Shown: positions 53,168 to 60,722 of the stretch, piece after piece
How the letters are laid out: the number at the start of each line of letters is the position of its first letter
Numbering within the stretch: the first letter of the stretch is position 1
Source of the DNA: Zobellia nedashkovskayae
GTDB lineage: Bacteria > Bacteroidota > Bacteroidia > Flavobacteriales > Flavobacteriaceae
Assembly (NCBI RefSeq): GCF_015330125.1
Contig: NZ_JADDXR010000002.1
Coordinates: forward strand, 4,290,685-4,354,684
Length of the DNA stretch: 64,000 nt
Direction of reading: 5' to 3'
Made by a program: the position numbers and the translations under genes
The notes under the pieces: generated by a model
The model's database searches: none
The model's input: the letters and a program-made list of their open reading frames with translations, nothing else
What the model was told of the DNA's origin: nothing

Positions 53168-53216
53168 GCCCGGAGTTCATTTACTTAAATTTGATTAAAG
53201 AGTTTTGGCTTTGAGT

Positions 53217-53297
53217 TAAAATAAAATTTCAGGCTAAGCACAGATTTAAAGTTAACCTTTAATTTCCGCACTACGCTTAGCTCAAGCGTTGACATTA
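53217..53297 (+). repeat. attC-like repeat R1 (right half only)
   Basis: Ends with CCGCACTACGCTTAGCTCAAGCGTT and then the unit start GTTGACATTA (53288-53297). The last 27 bases match the end of R4 (58381-58407) with three differences. The left arm, which would lie before 53217, is not recognisable, so this is a half site at the edge of the array. CGCTT/AAGCG can pair near its end. Confidence 0.55.
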
Positions 53298-53310
53298 ATT
53301 ATACAAAATA

Positions 53311-54441
53311 ATGGGAAAGACAATGCTCTATTTATTGGTATTCGCTGCATTTGTTGCTTGCAGAAACAATAAACCAAAAATTATTGAAAAAAACGCACCA
53401 AAGACAGAAGTAAAATCAATCGAATATGAGACCAATAGAAATATAATCACTTTTAGAATTGCCTATAATCTTATTAAAGAAAATCGTCAATGGGCAACAA
53501 GACCAAACCCAGTAAGAGATGATCTGCTAAGTTCTTTTGAACAATTCGAAAATCATGAAGTCCTAGATTTAATAAAACAATATGGTGGAGATAATGCTAT
53601 TTCATTATACCTTCTACATAAGAAGGAGTTTCCTGAATTTGGGGACAAGTACACAATATCCAAAAAAAATAAAGAATACGAACTAAATGATTCAACACAA
53701 ACTGGACTAGATCCAAAATGGAACTTATTATACAAATCTCTCCACGACTTTTATCTTAAGGCCAATGTTGATGCATTTATAGAAGAACACCTTTACTATT
53801 ATGAAGGAGCCATTCAGGAAATATCTACAATTGCAAGGGATTTTGATTTAGTTGGAAAAATGGAAGAATACACAAACCAAATAAATGACCGTTATGTTAT
53901 ATCACCTGAGCCTCTTTTTATAACGGGAGGTTGGCGAGGTATTGGACCGAGTATAAAAACAGATGAAATTTCAATCGCCTATCAATTTATCAGCCCTTCA
54001 GATAGAATTGATTTAACTAATTTTTCTAGAGACTCAGTAAAACAATTTGGTTATAACGACAAAGATTTCATAAGAAATTTGTGTGTACATGAATTTGGTC
54101 ATTCTTTCGTAAATGCTTCATTCTACAATCAAGAAATATCTGAATTTATTCAAAATCATGAATTCTTAATAACCGAAGAGATAAAAGAAACTATGCAACG
54201 AGAAGGCATTGGCAATTTAACAGGTTATTTGGTAGAACATGTAGTAAGGTTATTAGAAATTCGAATTGCATCAATTTATTTCGGCAATGAAAATGCACAA
54301 AAAATAAGGGACGAAAACAAGGGTTTTATTTATCTCGAAAAAATGGAAAATGAATTAATTGAGCGATTTGAAAAAAATAGAGATAAATATCCAACTTATG
54401 CTGATTTTATCCCTGAATTAATAAAGGTCGTAGAAAAATAA
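53311..54441 (+). CDS. putative zinc metalloprotease lipoprotein (DUF4932-like), cassette 1
   Basis: 376 residues. Signal MGKTMLYLLVFAAFVAC gives Cys17 as lipid site. The only clear motif is HEFGHSF at 260-266, an HExxH zinc site with a possible third ligand further on (EEIKETM or EHVVRL region). N-terminal ~40-200 is helical (FRIAYNLIKENRQWATRPNPV). It resembles the DUF4932 group of Bacteroidota extracytoplasmic putative peptidases. It begins 23 bp after the cassette start sequence at 53288, and the matching end lies right after its stop codon. Confidence 0.7.
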   Translation: MGKTMLYLLVFAAFVACRNNKPKIIEKNAPKTEVKSIEYETNRNIITFRIAYNLIKENRQWATRPNPVRDDLLSSFEQFENHEVLDLIKQYGGDNAISLYLLHKKEFPEFGDKYTISKKNKEYELNDSTQTGLDPKWNLLYKSLHDFYLKANVDAFIEEHLYYYEGAIQEISTIARDFDLVGKMEEYTNQINDRYVISPEPLFITGGWRGIGPSIKTDEISIAYQFISPSDRIDLTNFSRDSVKQFGYNDKDFIRNLCVHEFGHSFVNASFYNQEISEFIQNHEFLITEEIKETMQREGIGNLTGYLVEHVVRLLEIRIASIYFGNENAQKIRDENKGFIYLEKMENELIERFEKNRDKYPTYADFIPELIKVVEK

Positions 54442-54442
54442 C

Positions 54443-54590
54443 TAATGCAACAATGGCCATCTTGCTTTTGCCGACTTTACTACCTACTTTAGATAACTAC
54501 ATACCATTGGGCATATTATCCACCAGTCGCAGCAATCTTCCACTCGGGAGGCTGCGCCTACCGGAAGGTATATTAGGATTGTTACCCATA
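54443..54590 (+). repeat. attC-like repeat R2 (second repeat type)
   Basis: Left core TAATGCAACAAT (54443-54454), right core ATTGTTACCC (54579-54588), so AACAAT and ATTGTT pair at the ends. The inner 54471-54572 is about 95% identical (five differences in 102) to R3 at 57571-57672 and holds the hairpin CGCAGC/GCTGCG (54528-54533, 54551-54556). Unrelated in its inner part to R1 and R4-R6. Confidence 0.6.
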
Positions 54591-54604
54591 AGCTGAAACA
54601 ACCA

Positions 54605-55399
54605 TTGAAAATTCTACTTCACATAATAATAATTATTTTTTTGACTGTTGTCACTCAAATTGGTGGAATAATATATTTGATTGCAATTTTGTTAGTTAAG
54701 AGAAATGCAGAAAAAAAAAGGTTGAAACGGATTGGAGTTTTTGTAGTTCTCTATTTGCTCGCAACATTTTTAATCGTTCCAAATGTCGCACCAATTTTCG
54801 GACGTGAAAAAATAAAGGAAACGGAATTTTTAAAAGCTCATTCTTTCTTTTATAAACTTGCGAATAGAAATTATGTAAGATCTGAATTGAACAAATCAAT
54901 CGGACAAATAGCAACCGAATTTGAGAGATTAAACGCAGGAATAAAAATGGTTTATCTTGATGCAAATTTTCCATTTATAAATAAATTTCCTCTTTTGCCT
55001 CATTTAAGTCATAATGACGGAAAGAAAATTGACGTTTCTCTGATTTACGAAAATGACAACGGACAATTGACTAATAAAAAACCGTCACTTAGTGGATATG
55101 GTGTTTATGAATTGCCGGCCAAAAAAGAATATGACCAAAACGCTGTTTGTAAGAAAAATGGAAATTGGCAATATGATTTTCCAAAATATCTGACTTTAGG
55201 CACTATAAACAAGGACATTGAATTTTCCAAAAAAGGAACTCGACAATTAGCAGAATTAATTTTAGAACAAAAAAGTATTGGTAAATTGTTCATCGAGCCA
55301 CATTTAAAAACTCGATTGAATTTGAACAACGGAAAAGTACGATTTCACGGATGTCAAGCAGTTAGACACGATGACCATATACATTTCCAACTGAAATAA
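54605..55399 (+). CDS. membrane-anchored LAS-type (M15/M74-like) metallopeptidase, cassette 2
   Basis: 264 residues with a TTG start at 54605. Two N-terminal membrane helices (~4-31 and 43-63). The C-terminal domain has the LAS zinc signature: His136-x6-Asp143 (SHNDGKKID) and His258-x-His260 (DDHIHFQLK, at the very C terminus). This arrangement is that of MepA-like murein endopeptidases and D-Ala-D-Ala peptidases, so cell-wall cleavage is likely. It lies inside a cassette unit: start sequence GTTACCCATA 14 bp before, matching end TATGGGTAAT 14 bp after its stop. Confidence 0.7.
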   Translation: MKILLHIIIIIFLTVVTQIGGIIYLIAILLVKRNAEKKRLKRIGVFVVLYLLATFLIVPNVAPIFGREKIKETEFLKAHSFFYKLANRNYVRSELNKSIGQIATEFERLNAGIKMVYLDANFPFINKFPLLPHLSHNDGKKIDVSLIYENDNGQLTNKKPSLSGYGVYELPAKKEYDQNAVCKKNGNWQYDFPKYLTLGTINKDIEFSKKGTRQLAELILEQKSIGKLFIEPHLKTRLNLNNGKVRFHGCQAVRHDDHIHFQLK

Positions 55400-55412
55400 T
55401 AAAGAAAAAGCC

Positions 55413-55422
55413 TATGGGTAAT
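55413..55422 (+). repeat. orphan cassette end (R''-like) after cassette 2
   Basis: TATGGGTAAT is the reverse complement of the cassette-2 start GTTACCCATA at 9 of 10 positions. No repeat right half follows; the 55423-55626 stretch shows no gene and runs into the minus-strand sigma gene. The array appears broken here. Confidence 0.5.
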
Positions 55423-55626
55423 ATCATATATAATTAATAAAACCTTTGAAAGAAATGACCTAAAGGCCGTATTACTCCGCTGCAAAAAACACGTACTGCA
55501 TGAACAGCCGTTTTTTCATTACTCCCGTAACACTCATTACGCTAGTTTCCAGTTGAGGATACTACGTTACTGACTTCCAAACGCAATCTAAAGTTTATAC
55601 CTATTCGTTATTTTGAATACAATGTT

Positions 55627-56499
55627 CTACAATTCTAAAATCGATTTAATTAAATCGTTATTTAAAATGTCATTAATGATTTTTGATGATTGTATTGGTG
55701 TTTGTGCAGGATGACTTTGGAATACTTTTTTGTTCAGTTCATCTACCGTATTGGTAAATGTAACAGCTTTCTTTTTTGAAATTTCACTAATTCTAGAGGT
55801 ATGCCTAGTATTGAATTTTAAATTATTAGGGTCCACTTTTCCTTCACTTATATAACCTCTTGTTTTCTTGGAACATCTACAAGGATTACTAGAATTAACT
55901 AATCCACATCTTTTGTTCATCCAATTATAAAGTTCTTTACGAGTTCTAGTAAGTTTAACTCTAAAATTACCAGGGGTAATTCCTAAAATCTCTCCTCCAA
56001 GCGTATGCCCTATTTCAAACATTTCGCCTAAAATATAAATCATTCTTTGCTCTTTTGATAAACAAAGTAACATACCTGTGGTACAATTAATTCTAATTTC
56101 TTCAATAGTATCCTTAAGCTCTTTTTCTTCCTGCTCGTTTAAATCGGAACTAGGAACATTGTCTATTGTATTAAAATAGTTGTCAAAGCTTACAAACCTC
56201 AATTTTGAGCTTTGTTTTTTACTATTAATAAAATGATTAACCGTAATTCTATACAACCAAGTCGTGAATTTACTTTCGCCTTTAAATTTTGATAAAGCTG
56301 TAATTATTTTTATAAAAACTTCTTGCGTTAAATCTTCTGCATCCTGAACATTACCTACCATTTTAAGGGCTAGGTTATAAACAAAAAGTTGATGACGAAT
56401 AATGAGAGTCTGAAGTGCTTTCTTATCTCCATCTATTGATAGTGCAACTAATTTAGTATCATCAAAATCTGTATAATTATCTGAAAGGAAATCTGTCAT
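55627..56499 (-). CDS. sigma-70 (ECF-like) RNA polymerase sigma factor with Cys-rich extension
   Basis: 290 residues. Region 2 (LIIRHQLFVYNLALKMVGNVQDAEDLTQEVFIKIITALSKF, FTTWLYRITVNHFI) is standard. Region 4 (LSKEQRMIYILGEMFEIGHTLGGEILGITPGNFRVKLTRTRKELYNWM) is followed by a Cys-rich part (CGLVNSSNPCRCSKK) and about 75 further residues, a layout seen in a Bacteroidota subgroup that also acts with a downstream oxidoreductase. No anti-sigma gene is next to it. It follows the SDR gene by 60 bp on the same strand and interrupts the cassette array. Confidence 0.88.
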   Translation of the reverse strand: MTDFLSDNYTDFDDTKLVALSIDGDKKALQTLIIRHQLFVYNLALKMVGNVQDAEDLTQEVFIKIITALSKFKGESKFTTWLYRITVNHFINSKKQSSKLRFVSFDNYFNTIDNVPSSDLNEQEEKELKDTIEEIRINCTTGMLLCLSKEQRMIYILGEMFEIGHTLGGEILGITPGNFRVKLTRTRKELYNWMNKRCGLVNSSNPCRCSKKTRGYISEGKVDPNNLKFNTRHTSRISEISKKKAVTFTNTVDELNKKVFQSHPAQTPIQSSKIINDILNNDLIKSILEL

Positions 56500-56559
56500 C
56501 TCATTAAATTTTTTAAAAGCCTCATTTTAAATGTTTCAAAATGAGGCTAATGAATAGCA

Positions 56560-57309
56560 TTATATAGAATTAATTCCTCCATGTACAGGAATTTCTTCAC
56601 CAATTATATATGAAGAATCGTCCGAGGCCAAAAACAATACTGCTTTTGCTACTTCTTCTGGATTTCCAAAACGTTTTAAAGCTGTTTGTGCCGTAATAGC
56701 TTCTGCCGCACCGGCAAGTATATCATCTGGCAGACCTATTTTACCCCAAAACGGAGTTCCTATTGGACCAGGACTAACTGCATTTACACGTATTCCTTTG
56801 TCTGCAAGTTCTGCAGAAGCAACACGAACTAATGATCTTAAAGCTGCTTTACTGGCACTTAATAAACTACTCCCACCAAAACCAACTTCGTTTAAATAAG
56901 ACGTAGTTATAATTACGGAAGCATTATCATTTAAATTTTTAATTCCTTTTTGCAATGTAAAAAATGATCCTTTAAAGTTGACATTCATCATATCATCAAA
57001 AAATGCTTCATCTGTATCTGCTACAGGTGCTAATTTTCCTTTTCCTACATTAATGAATAATGTATCAACACCTCCAAATTTAGAGTTGGTTTCTGAAAAT
57101 AACCTCTCTAAATCAGCATGATTTGTCACATCTCCTTTTACAGCATGACTATTAGGTCCTAATTGTTTCACTGCAGCATCTAAAGCATCCTGACCTCTAC
57201 TAAAAACAACTACTTTTGCTCCATTATTGATAAATTCTTGCGCTGTTGCTAAACCAATACCGCTAGCTCCTCCAGTAATAACGGCTACTTTTCCTTCTAA
57301 TTTTCCCAT
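56560..57309 (-). CDS. short-chain dehydrogenase/reductase (SDR)
   Basis: 249-residue classical SDR from the Met at 57309 (MGKLEGKVAVITGG); an upstream Met at 57339 would add ten untypical residues. TGGASGIG, NVG at the NNAG position, the catalytic Ser in VIITTSYLN and a YxxxK site that is altered: the usual Tyr-x-x-x-Lys reads SLLSASK, so the catalytic Tyr is Ser here. The C-terminal SSYIIGEEIPVHGG is standard. The Tyr loss suggests changed chemistry or a binding role. Probably cotranscribed with the sigma gene. Confidence 0.88.
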   Translation of the reverse strand: MGKLEGKVAVITGGASGIGLATAQEFINNGAKVVVFSRGQDALDAAVKQLGPNSHAVKGDVTNHADLERLFSETNSKFGGVDTLFINVGKGKLAPVADTDEAFFDDMMNVNFKGSFFTLQKGIKNLNDNASVIITTSYLNEVGFGGSSLLSASKAALRSLVRVASAELADKGIRVNAVSPGPIGTPFWGKIGLPDDILAGAAEAITAQTALKRFGNPEEVAKAVLFLASDDSSYIIGEEIPVHGGINSI

Positions 57310-57431
57310 TTCTGTATTTTTTTTAAATAAGTTGAACATAATTTCATTGTTATATCTAATACTTGGACAATGAAAAAGAAGAGGTGTTACAAAACTAGAT
57401 GAAAACAGAAACGCATTACACCGCGAATGTT

Positions 57432-57470
57432 TATTAGTTAACTGATTATATATTAGTTACAGAAACTAAT
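57432..57470. promoter_or_regulatory. direct and inverted TTAGTT repeats, possible operator upstream of the SDR gene
   Basis: TATTAGTTA occurs at 57432-57440 and again at 57451-57459, 19 bp apart, and AACTAAT at 57464-57470 inverts it. They lie about 120-160 bp upstream of the SDR start in a 411-bp gene-free stretch (57310-57720) that also has GTTTGTT/AACAAAC near 57500-57520 and then repeat R3. Confidence 0.35.
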
Positions 57471-57570
57471 GGGTATATCCTTTTGAATTTTATTTACAGA
57501 GTTTGTTCATTAATCATAAACAAACCGCTCAGGATATGTTGGAACTTTAATCATGTCTATTTTGATATTA

Positions 57571-57690
57571 CCAACTTAACTACCTACTTTAGATAACTAC
57601 ATACCACTGGGCATATTATCCTCCAGTCGCAGCAATCTTCCACTCGGGAGGCTGCGCCTACCGGAAGATATACCCGGACCGTTGTGCTTA
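57571..57690 (+). repeat. attC-like repeat R3 (second repeat type)
   Basis: 57571-57672 repeats the inner part of R2 with five differences, including CGCAGC/GCTGCG. It ends GGACCGTTGTGCTTA, whose GTTGTGCTTA (57681-57690) is the start of cassette 3. A left core matching the lost cassette before it is not recognisable, in line with disruption by the sigma/SDR module. Confidence 0.6.
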
Positions 57691-57720
57691 ATTTTGAATC
57701 ATCCTAGAATTGAATAAAAA

Positions 57721-58197
57721 GTGAACGAATTTTTAAAAAGCACTTGGTCAATAATTAAAGAATATTATTGGATTGCATTTGTTCCTGTTGTGATTTTTGC
57801 CTTTTTCTCATCTCAAGCAGAGAAAGAAGATATAGACAAAAATAGATCTATTGCTTATGGGCTTGTTACACGTTCGGTTCCACTTGCAAAGAAATTTAGC
57901 AAGAGAAGTTATCATTACACATTCAATGTTGATGGAAAAGAATATTCAGGTAGTTCAACTGGTTGGATAAGTGATAATATTGATGATGGGAATTACTATC
58001 CTGTAGAGTTTTCGATCAAAAATCCGGAACATAACCGAATGGATTTTGAAATTGAATATTCTTATGTGGTCGCAATAAATGATTCGGGAAAAATGGACAC
58101 GACTTATATTCCGAAAAGTGAAATGAAAATTAAAATATCGGAAGAGGATAGCGAAAGAATTGAGAAGCTAAGACGGAATACAGAAACGAAAAACTGA
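57721..58197 (+). CDS. DUF3592-like membrane-anchored small protein, cassette 3
   Basis: 158 residues with a GTG start at 57721. One membrane helix at ~14-30 (YYWIAFVPVVIFAFFSS). A beta-rich domain (RSYHYTFNVDGKEYSGSSTGW..., YYPVEFSIKNPEHNRMDFE) follows that resembles the DUF3592 fold, then a charged C-terminal helix. Function unknown. It is 30 bp after the cassette start GTTGTGCTTA, and the exact complement TAAGCACAAC lies 12 bp after its stop. Confidence 0.6.
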   Translation: MNEFLKSTWSIIKEYYWIAFVPVVIFAFFSSQAEKEDIDKNRSIAYGLVTRSVPLAKKFSKRSYHYTFNVDGKEYSGSSTGWISDNIDDGNYYPVEFSIKNPEHNRMDFEIEYSYVVAINDSGKMDTTYIPKSEMKIKISEEDSERIEKLRRNTETKN

Positions 58198-58209
58198 ACG
58201 CAAAAAAAC

Positions 58210-58412
58210 TAAGCACAACAAAACCTATACGTAATGCGGACTTTTGGGTATAAACGGAATGATTTGCATATTTTTAGAGTGTCGCTAAATCTAATGGATT
58301 TAGCTTTTGAATAAGAAAAAATAAAACTAAACAATAAGCTTTAGCTTCGTACGTAGACGGAAACGAAAAGTTTCCTTACCTCCGCACTACGCATAGCTCA
58401 GGCGTTGTGGTG
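58210..58412 (+). repeat. attC-like repeat R4 (best-preserved)
   Basis: An imperfect palindrome of about 200 bp. Outer pair CACAAC (58214-58219) with GTTGTG (58404-58409); then a bulge; then CTATACGTAATGCGGA (58225-58240) with TCCGCACTACGCATAG (58381-58396), 14 of 16 complementary. This two-stem layout is that of the R''-L''/L'-R' arms of attC. Inner hairpins: GCTAAATC/GATTTAGC with loop TAATG, and GGAAAC/GTTTCC. Its right core is the start of cassette 4. Confidence 0.65.
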
Positions 58413-58420
58413 CATTTAAA

Positions 58421-58765
58421 ATGAACATATTTACAAGAAATAAAGAGTTGAACTTTTCAGAAGAAAATATTGAGTCACTAACCAAAAGTGTGACTGAATT
58501 AAAAATAGTTCTAAATGAAGTTGGAACAAGTCTTGGACAACAGGAATTGACAAATGTTTTGGCATCAGCAATGAAAAAAGATTCTAAACTCTTCAAAAAA
58601 TATGTTTTGACTAATGAACTTTTTGGTGGAGCTGGAGCATTATGGGAATTGTATTGCGGAAACGACAAACTGCAATCTGAATTCCAAAATAAATTCAATG
58701 GATTTTGCAAAGATTTAATAAGAATTGGAATCGAAAATCGCAGAATTAAGCAAGTAATGAACTGA
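58421..58765 (+). CDS. small helical protein, unknown, cassette 4 gene 1
   Basis: 114 residues, soluble and mostly helical (ENIESLTKSVTELKIVLNEVG, TNVLASAMKKDSKLFKKY), with a conserved-looking FGGAGALWELYCGN segment and basic C terminus. No family recognised. The ATG is 9 bp after the cassette start GTTGTGGTG. The next gene follows by 20 bp, so this cassette holds two genes, which could form a pair such as toxin and immunity or antitoxin. Confidence 0.55.
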   Translation: MNIFTRNKELNFSEENIESLTKSVTELKIVLNEVGTSLGQQELTNVLASAMKKDSKLFKKYVLTNELFGGAGALWELYCGNDKLQSEFQNKFNGFCKDLIRIGIENRRIKQVMN

Positions 58766-58785
58766 AAGAAAAGAGCATAGTATAA

Positions 58786-59169
58786 ATGGACAAAATAAAA
58801 CTTGAAACGGAATCATATTTAATCAGCGGAAAAGAAAATCAACGTTTCTTCCCTTTCTTGGAATTGGAATTCAATGAAGATGTTATTTATGAAAATGATA
58901 TTCCAAAATACTATTTATGCTTTTCAGACGACTTAAAATCTGCATACGGAATAGGAAATTGGATTATGGAAGATTTGAAAAAAAATGGACATGATTTAAG
59001 GGCTTTGGTTATCGAATTAGGCAATAGCTTAAATTTAAAATGGGACATTTTTTCTTCCAATGTTGGAAAGTTTGTGGAGGACAGCTGGTATTTGGAAACT
59101 GTTGAACTGACTTTATTTAGTGATAAACTAATTGAAGAATTAAAAACGACACCACAACAAAACCTATAA
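58786..59169 (+). CDS. small acidic protein, unknown, cassette 4 gene 2
   Basis: 127 residues, soluble, acidic, with alternating strands and helices (FFPFLELEFNEDVIYENDIPKYYLCFSDD, NWIMEDLKKNGHDLRALVIELG). It recalls small immunity-type proteins in size and charge, but I have no family match. The cassette end CACCACAAC (59150-59158) lies inside its last codons, so its C terminus (TTPQQNL) is set by the recombination-site sequence. Confidence 0.5.
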   Translation: MDKIKLETESYLISGKENQRFFPFLELEFNEDVIYENDIPKYYLCFSDDLKSAYGIGNWIMEDLKKNGHDLRALVIELGNSLNLKWDIFSSNVGKFVEDSWYLETVELTLFSDKLIEELKTTPQQNL

Positions 59170-59349
59170 ACAATACGGGCTTCGGGCTTAACCGAAAGGT
59201 CTGTGTATATTTATAATGTCGCTAAATCTTTGGGATTTAGCTTTGGACAAGAAAAAATAAAACTAAACCAAAAGCTTTAGCTTCGTGCGCAGACGGAAAC
59301 GAAAAGTTTCCTTGCCTCCGCACTACGCTTAGCCTTGACCGTTAGCAAC
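59150..59349 (+). repeat. attC-like repeat R5
   Basis: Left core CACCACAAC (59150-59158) and AAAACCTATA shared with R4; right end CCGCACTACGCTTAG...CCGTTAGCAAC (core 59341-59349). It keeps both inner hairpins of R4: GCTAAATC/GATTTAGC, now with loop TTTGG, and GGAAAC/GTTTCC. TAGCTTTG at 59238-59245 fits a -7 promoter element, without a clear -33. Confidence 0.62.
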
Positions 59350-59361
59350 AAGCTTAAAAAA

Positions 59362-59907
59362 GTGAGTGACCACCATACATCAATTGTTTCAGAAAAAACC
59401 AATCCAGCAGATTCTAAAGAACTGGCTGAAAAAGTGATAAACTTTTTAACTGAGAAGAAAATTATTAAAAAGGAGCTTTCCGATTGTGTTCTTGGTTCTA
59501 ATGGACATAAACCAGCCGAAAATTTCGCATCAATCCTTGAAAAACAAAATGAGGGATTTCTGGACTTAAGAACAAACGGAGTTGAAGTAATAATCGAAAG
59601 AAAGGTTTTTGAAAATGGCGTAAATGGACTTGAGAAAGTTAACTGCCCTAAATGCGGACAAAATCAAATTGAAGAAGATTGGGGAACTGCATTGGCGAAT
59701 TGGTATGAGAAATTTGATTCAGATTTAATTAAATGTTCTAATTGCTTATCTGAAAGTTCAATAACCGAATTCAATTTCGAACCAAATTGGGCATTTGGGG
59801 ATTTCGGGCTAATCTTTTGGAATTGGGGTATTTTCAAAAGTGAGTTTTTTACCGAATTAGAAAAGCTAATCGGAACGGAATTGAAAATAGTTTACGGCAA
59901 AGTATAA
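59362..59907 (+). CDS. zinc-ribbon protein, unknown, cassette 5
   Basis: 181 residues from GTG at 59362; the frame is also open from TTG 59335, but that start lies inside the repeat. The first half is helical. Two CxxC pairs (CPKCG and CSNCL, about 30 residues apart) would bind zinc, and the C-terminal part (FEPNWAFGDFGLIFWNWGIF, FFTELEKLIG) looks like a compact beta/alpha domain reminiscent of small polymorphic-toxin immunity proteins. Function unknown. Cassette ends GTTAGCAAC (59341) and GTTGCTAAC (59919) are exact complements around it. Confidence 0.6.
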   Translation: MSDHHTSIVSEKTNPADSKELAEKVINFLTEKKIIKKELSDCVLGSNGHKPAENFASILEKQNEGFLDLRTNGVEVIIERKVFENGVNGLEKVNCPKCGQNQIEEDWGTALANWYEKFDSDLIKCSNCLSESSITEFNFEPNWAFGDFGLIFWNWGIFKSEFFTELEKLIGTELKIVYGKV

Positions 59908-59918
59908 CGCAAAAGCCA

Positions 59919-60066
59919 GTTGCTAACAATGCCTAAACGTAATGCGGACTTTAGGTCTAAAACGAAAGGTCTGTGTATATTTATAATGTCGCTAAATCTT
60001 ATGGATTTAACTTTGGACAAGAAAAAATAAAACTAAACAATAAGCTTAGCCTCACCGTTGATAGTA
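59919..60066 (+). repeat. attC-like repeat R6 (right arm shortened)
   Basis: Left core GTTGCTAAC (59919-59927) then CCTAAACGTAATGCGGACTT, which repeats the R4 left arm. GCTAAATC/GATTTAAC hairpin kept with loop TTATG (one mispair). Compared with R4 and R5 the stretch holding GGAAAC/GTTTCC and CCGCACTACG is missing, so the site goes directly from TAAGCTTAGCCTCACC to the start core GTTGATAGTA (60057-60066). TAACTTTG at 60008-60015 fits a -7 element. Confidence 0.6.
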
Positions 60067-60080
60067 ATGAAAAAAAGAAA

Positions 60081-60704
60081 ATGACGGATACTCACTCAAA
60101 AAGATGGAATGATAGATATCAAGAAAAGGAATTTGCCTATGGAACCAAGCCTAATGAATTCTTCAAGGAACATATCCTGAAACTTAAAACCGGAAAAATA
60201 CTTTTAGGAGCGGAAGGTGAAGGTAGAAATGCTGTTTATGCTGCCAAAATTGGTTGGAATGTCTCTGCCTTTGATATAAGTATTGAAGGAAAAAACAAGG
60301 CCTTGAAACTTGCCGAAGAAAATAAGGTCTCAATTGACTACCAAGTTGGGCTATTACCTAACTTGAATTATGGAGATGAAGAATTTGATGCTATAGCTCT
60401 TATTTACGCACATTTTCCACCAAATATTAGGACGGCATATCATAAGATACTGGACAAAAAATTAAAAAAAGGCGGAATTATAATATTGGAGGCATTTGGT
60501 AAAAACAATCTTGAATATCAGAAGAAGAACCCCAAAATTGGTGGACCAAAAGACTTGGATTCATTATTTTCAACGGACGAATTAAAATCGGACTTTGGAA
60601 ATTACGAGGTCTTGGAGTCAGTAGAAATGGAAATTGAATTAAACGAAGGACTTTATCACAATGGAAAAGGCTCTGTAACAAGGTTTGTAGGATTAAAAAA
60701 ATAA
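60081..60704 (+). CDS. class I SAM-dependent methyltransferase (TehB/TPMT-like), cassette 6
   Basis: 207 residues from ATG 60081; the longer open frame starts inside the repeat. The start [27 protein letters not shown] and the SAM motif [28 protein letters not shown] (~37-64) fit the TehB/thiopurine methyltransferase-like group, in which motif I is usually GEGEGRNA(V/I)YLA. Motif post-I Asp (FDIS), motif IV ([13 protein letters not shown]) and [10 protein letters not shown] follow. It may methylate a small oxyanion or thiol and so protect from a toxic compound. Only the upstream cassette end is recognisable. Confidence 0.85.
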   Translation: MTDTHSKRWNDRYQEKEFAYGTKPNEFFKEHILKLKTGKILLGAEGEGRNAVYAAKIGWNVSAFDISIEGKNKALKLAEENKVSIDYQVGLLPNLNYGDEEFDAIALIYAHFPPNIRTAYHKILDKKLKKGGIIILEAFGKNNLEYQKKNPKIGGPKDLDSLFSTDELKSDFGNYEVLESVEMEIELNEGLYHNGKGSVTRFVGLKK

Positions 60705-60722
60705 TACCTTTTTTAATACAAT

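Noticed and set aside
55627..57309. Sigma factor and SDR as ordinary cassette cargo
   Set aside because: They lie on the minus strand, and no matching start/end core pair flanks them.
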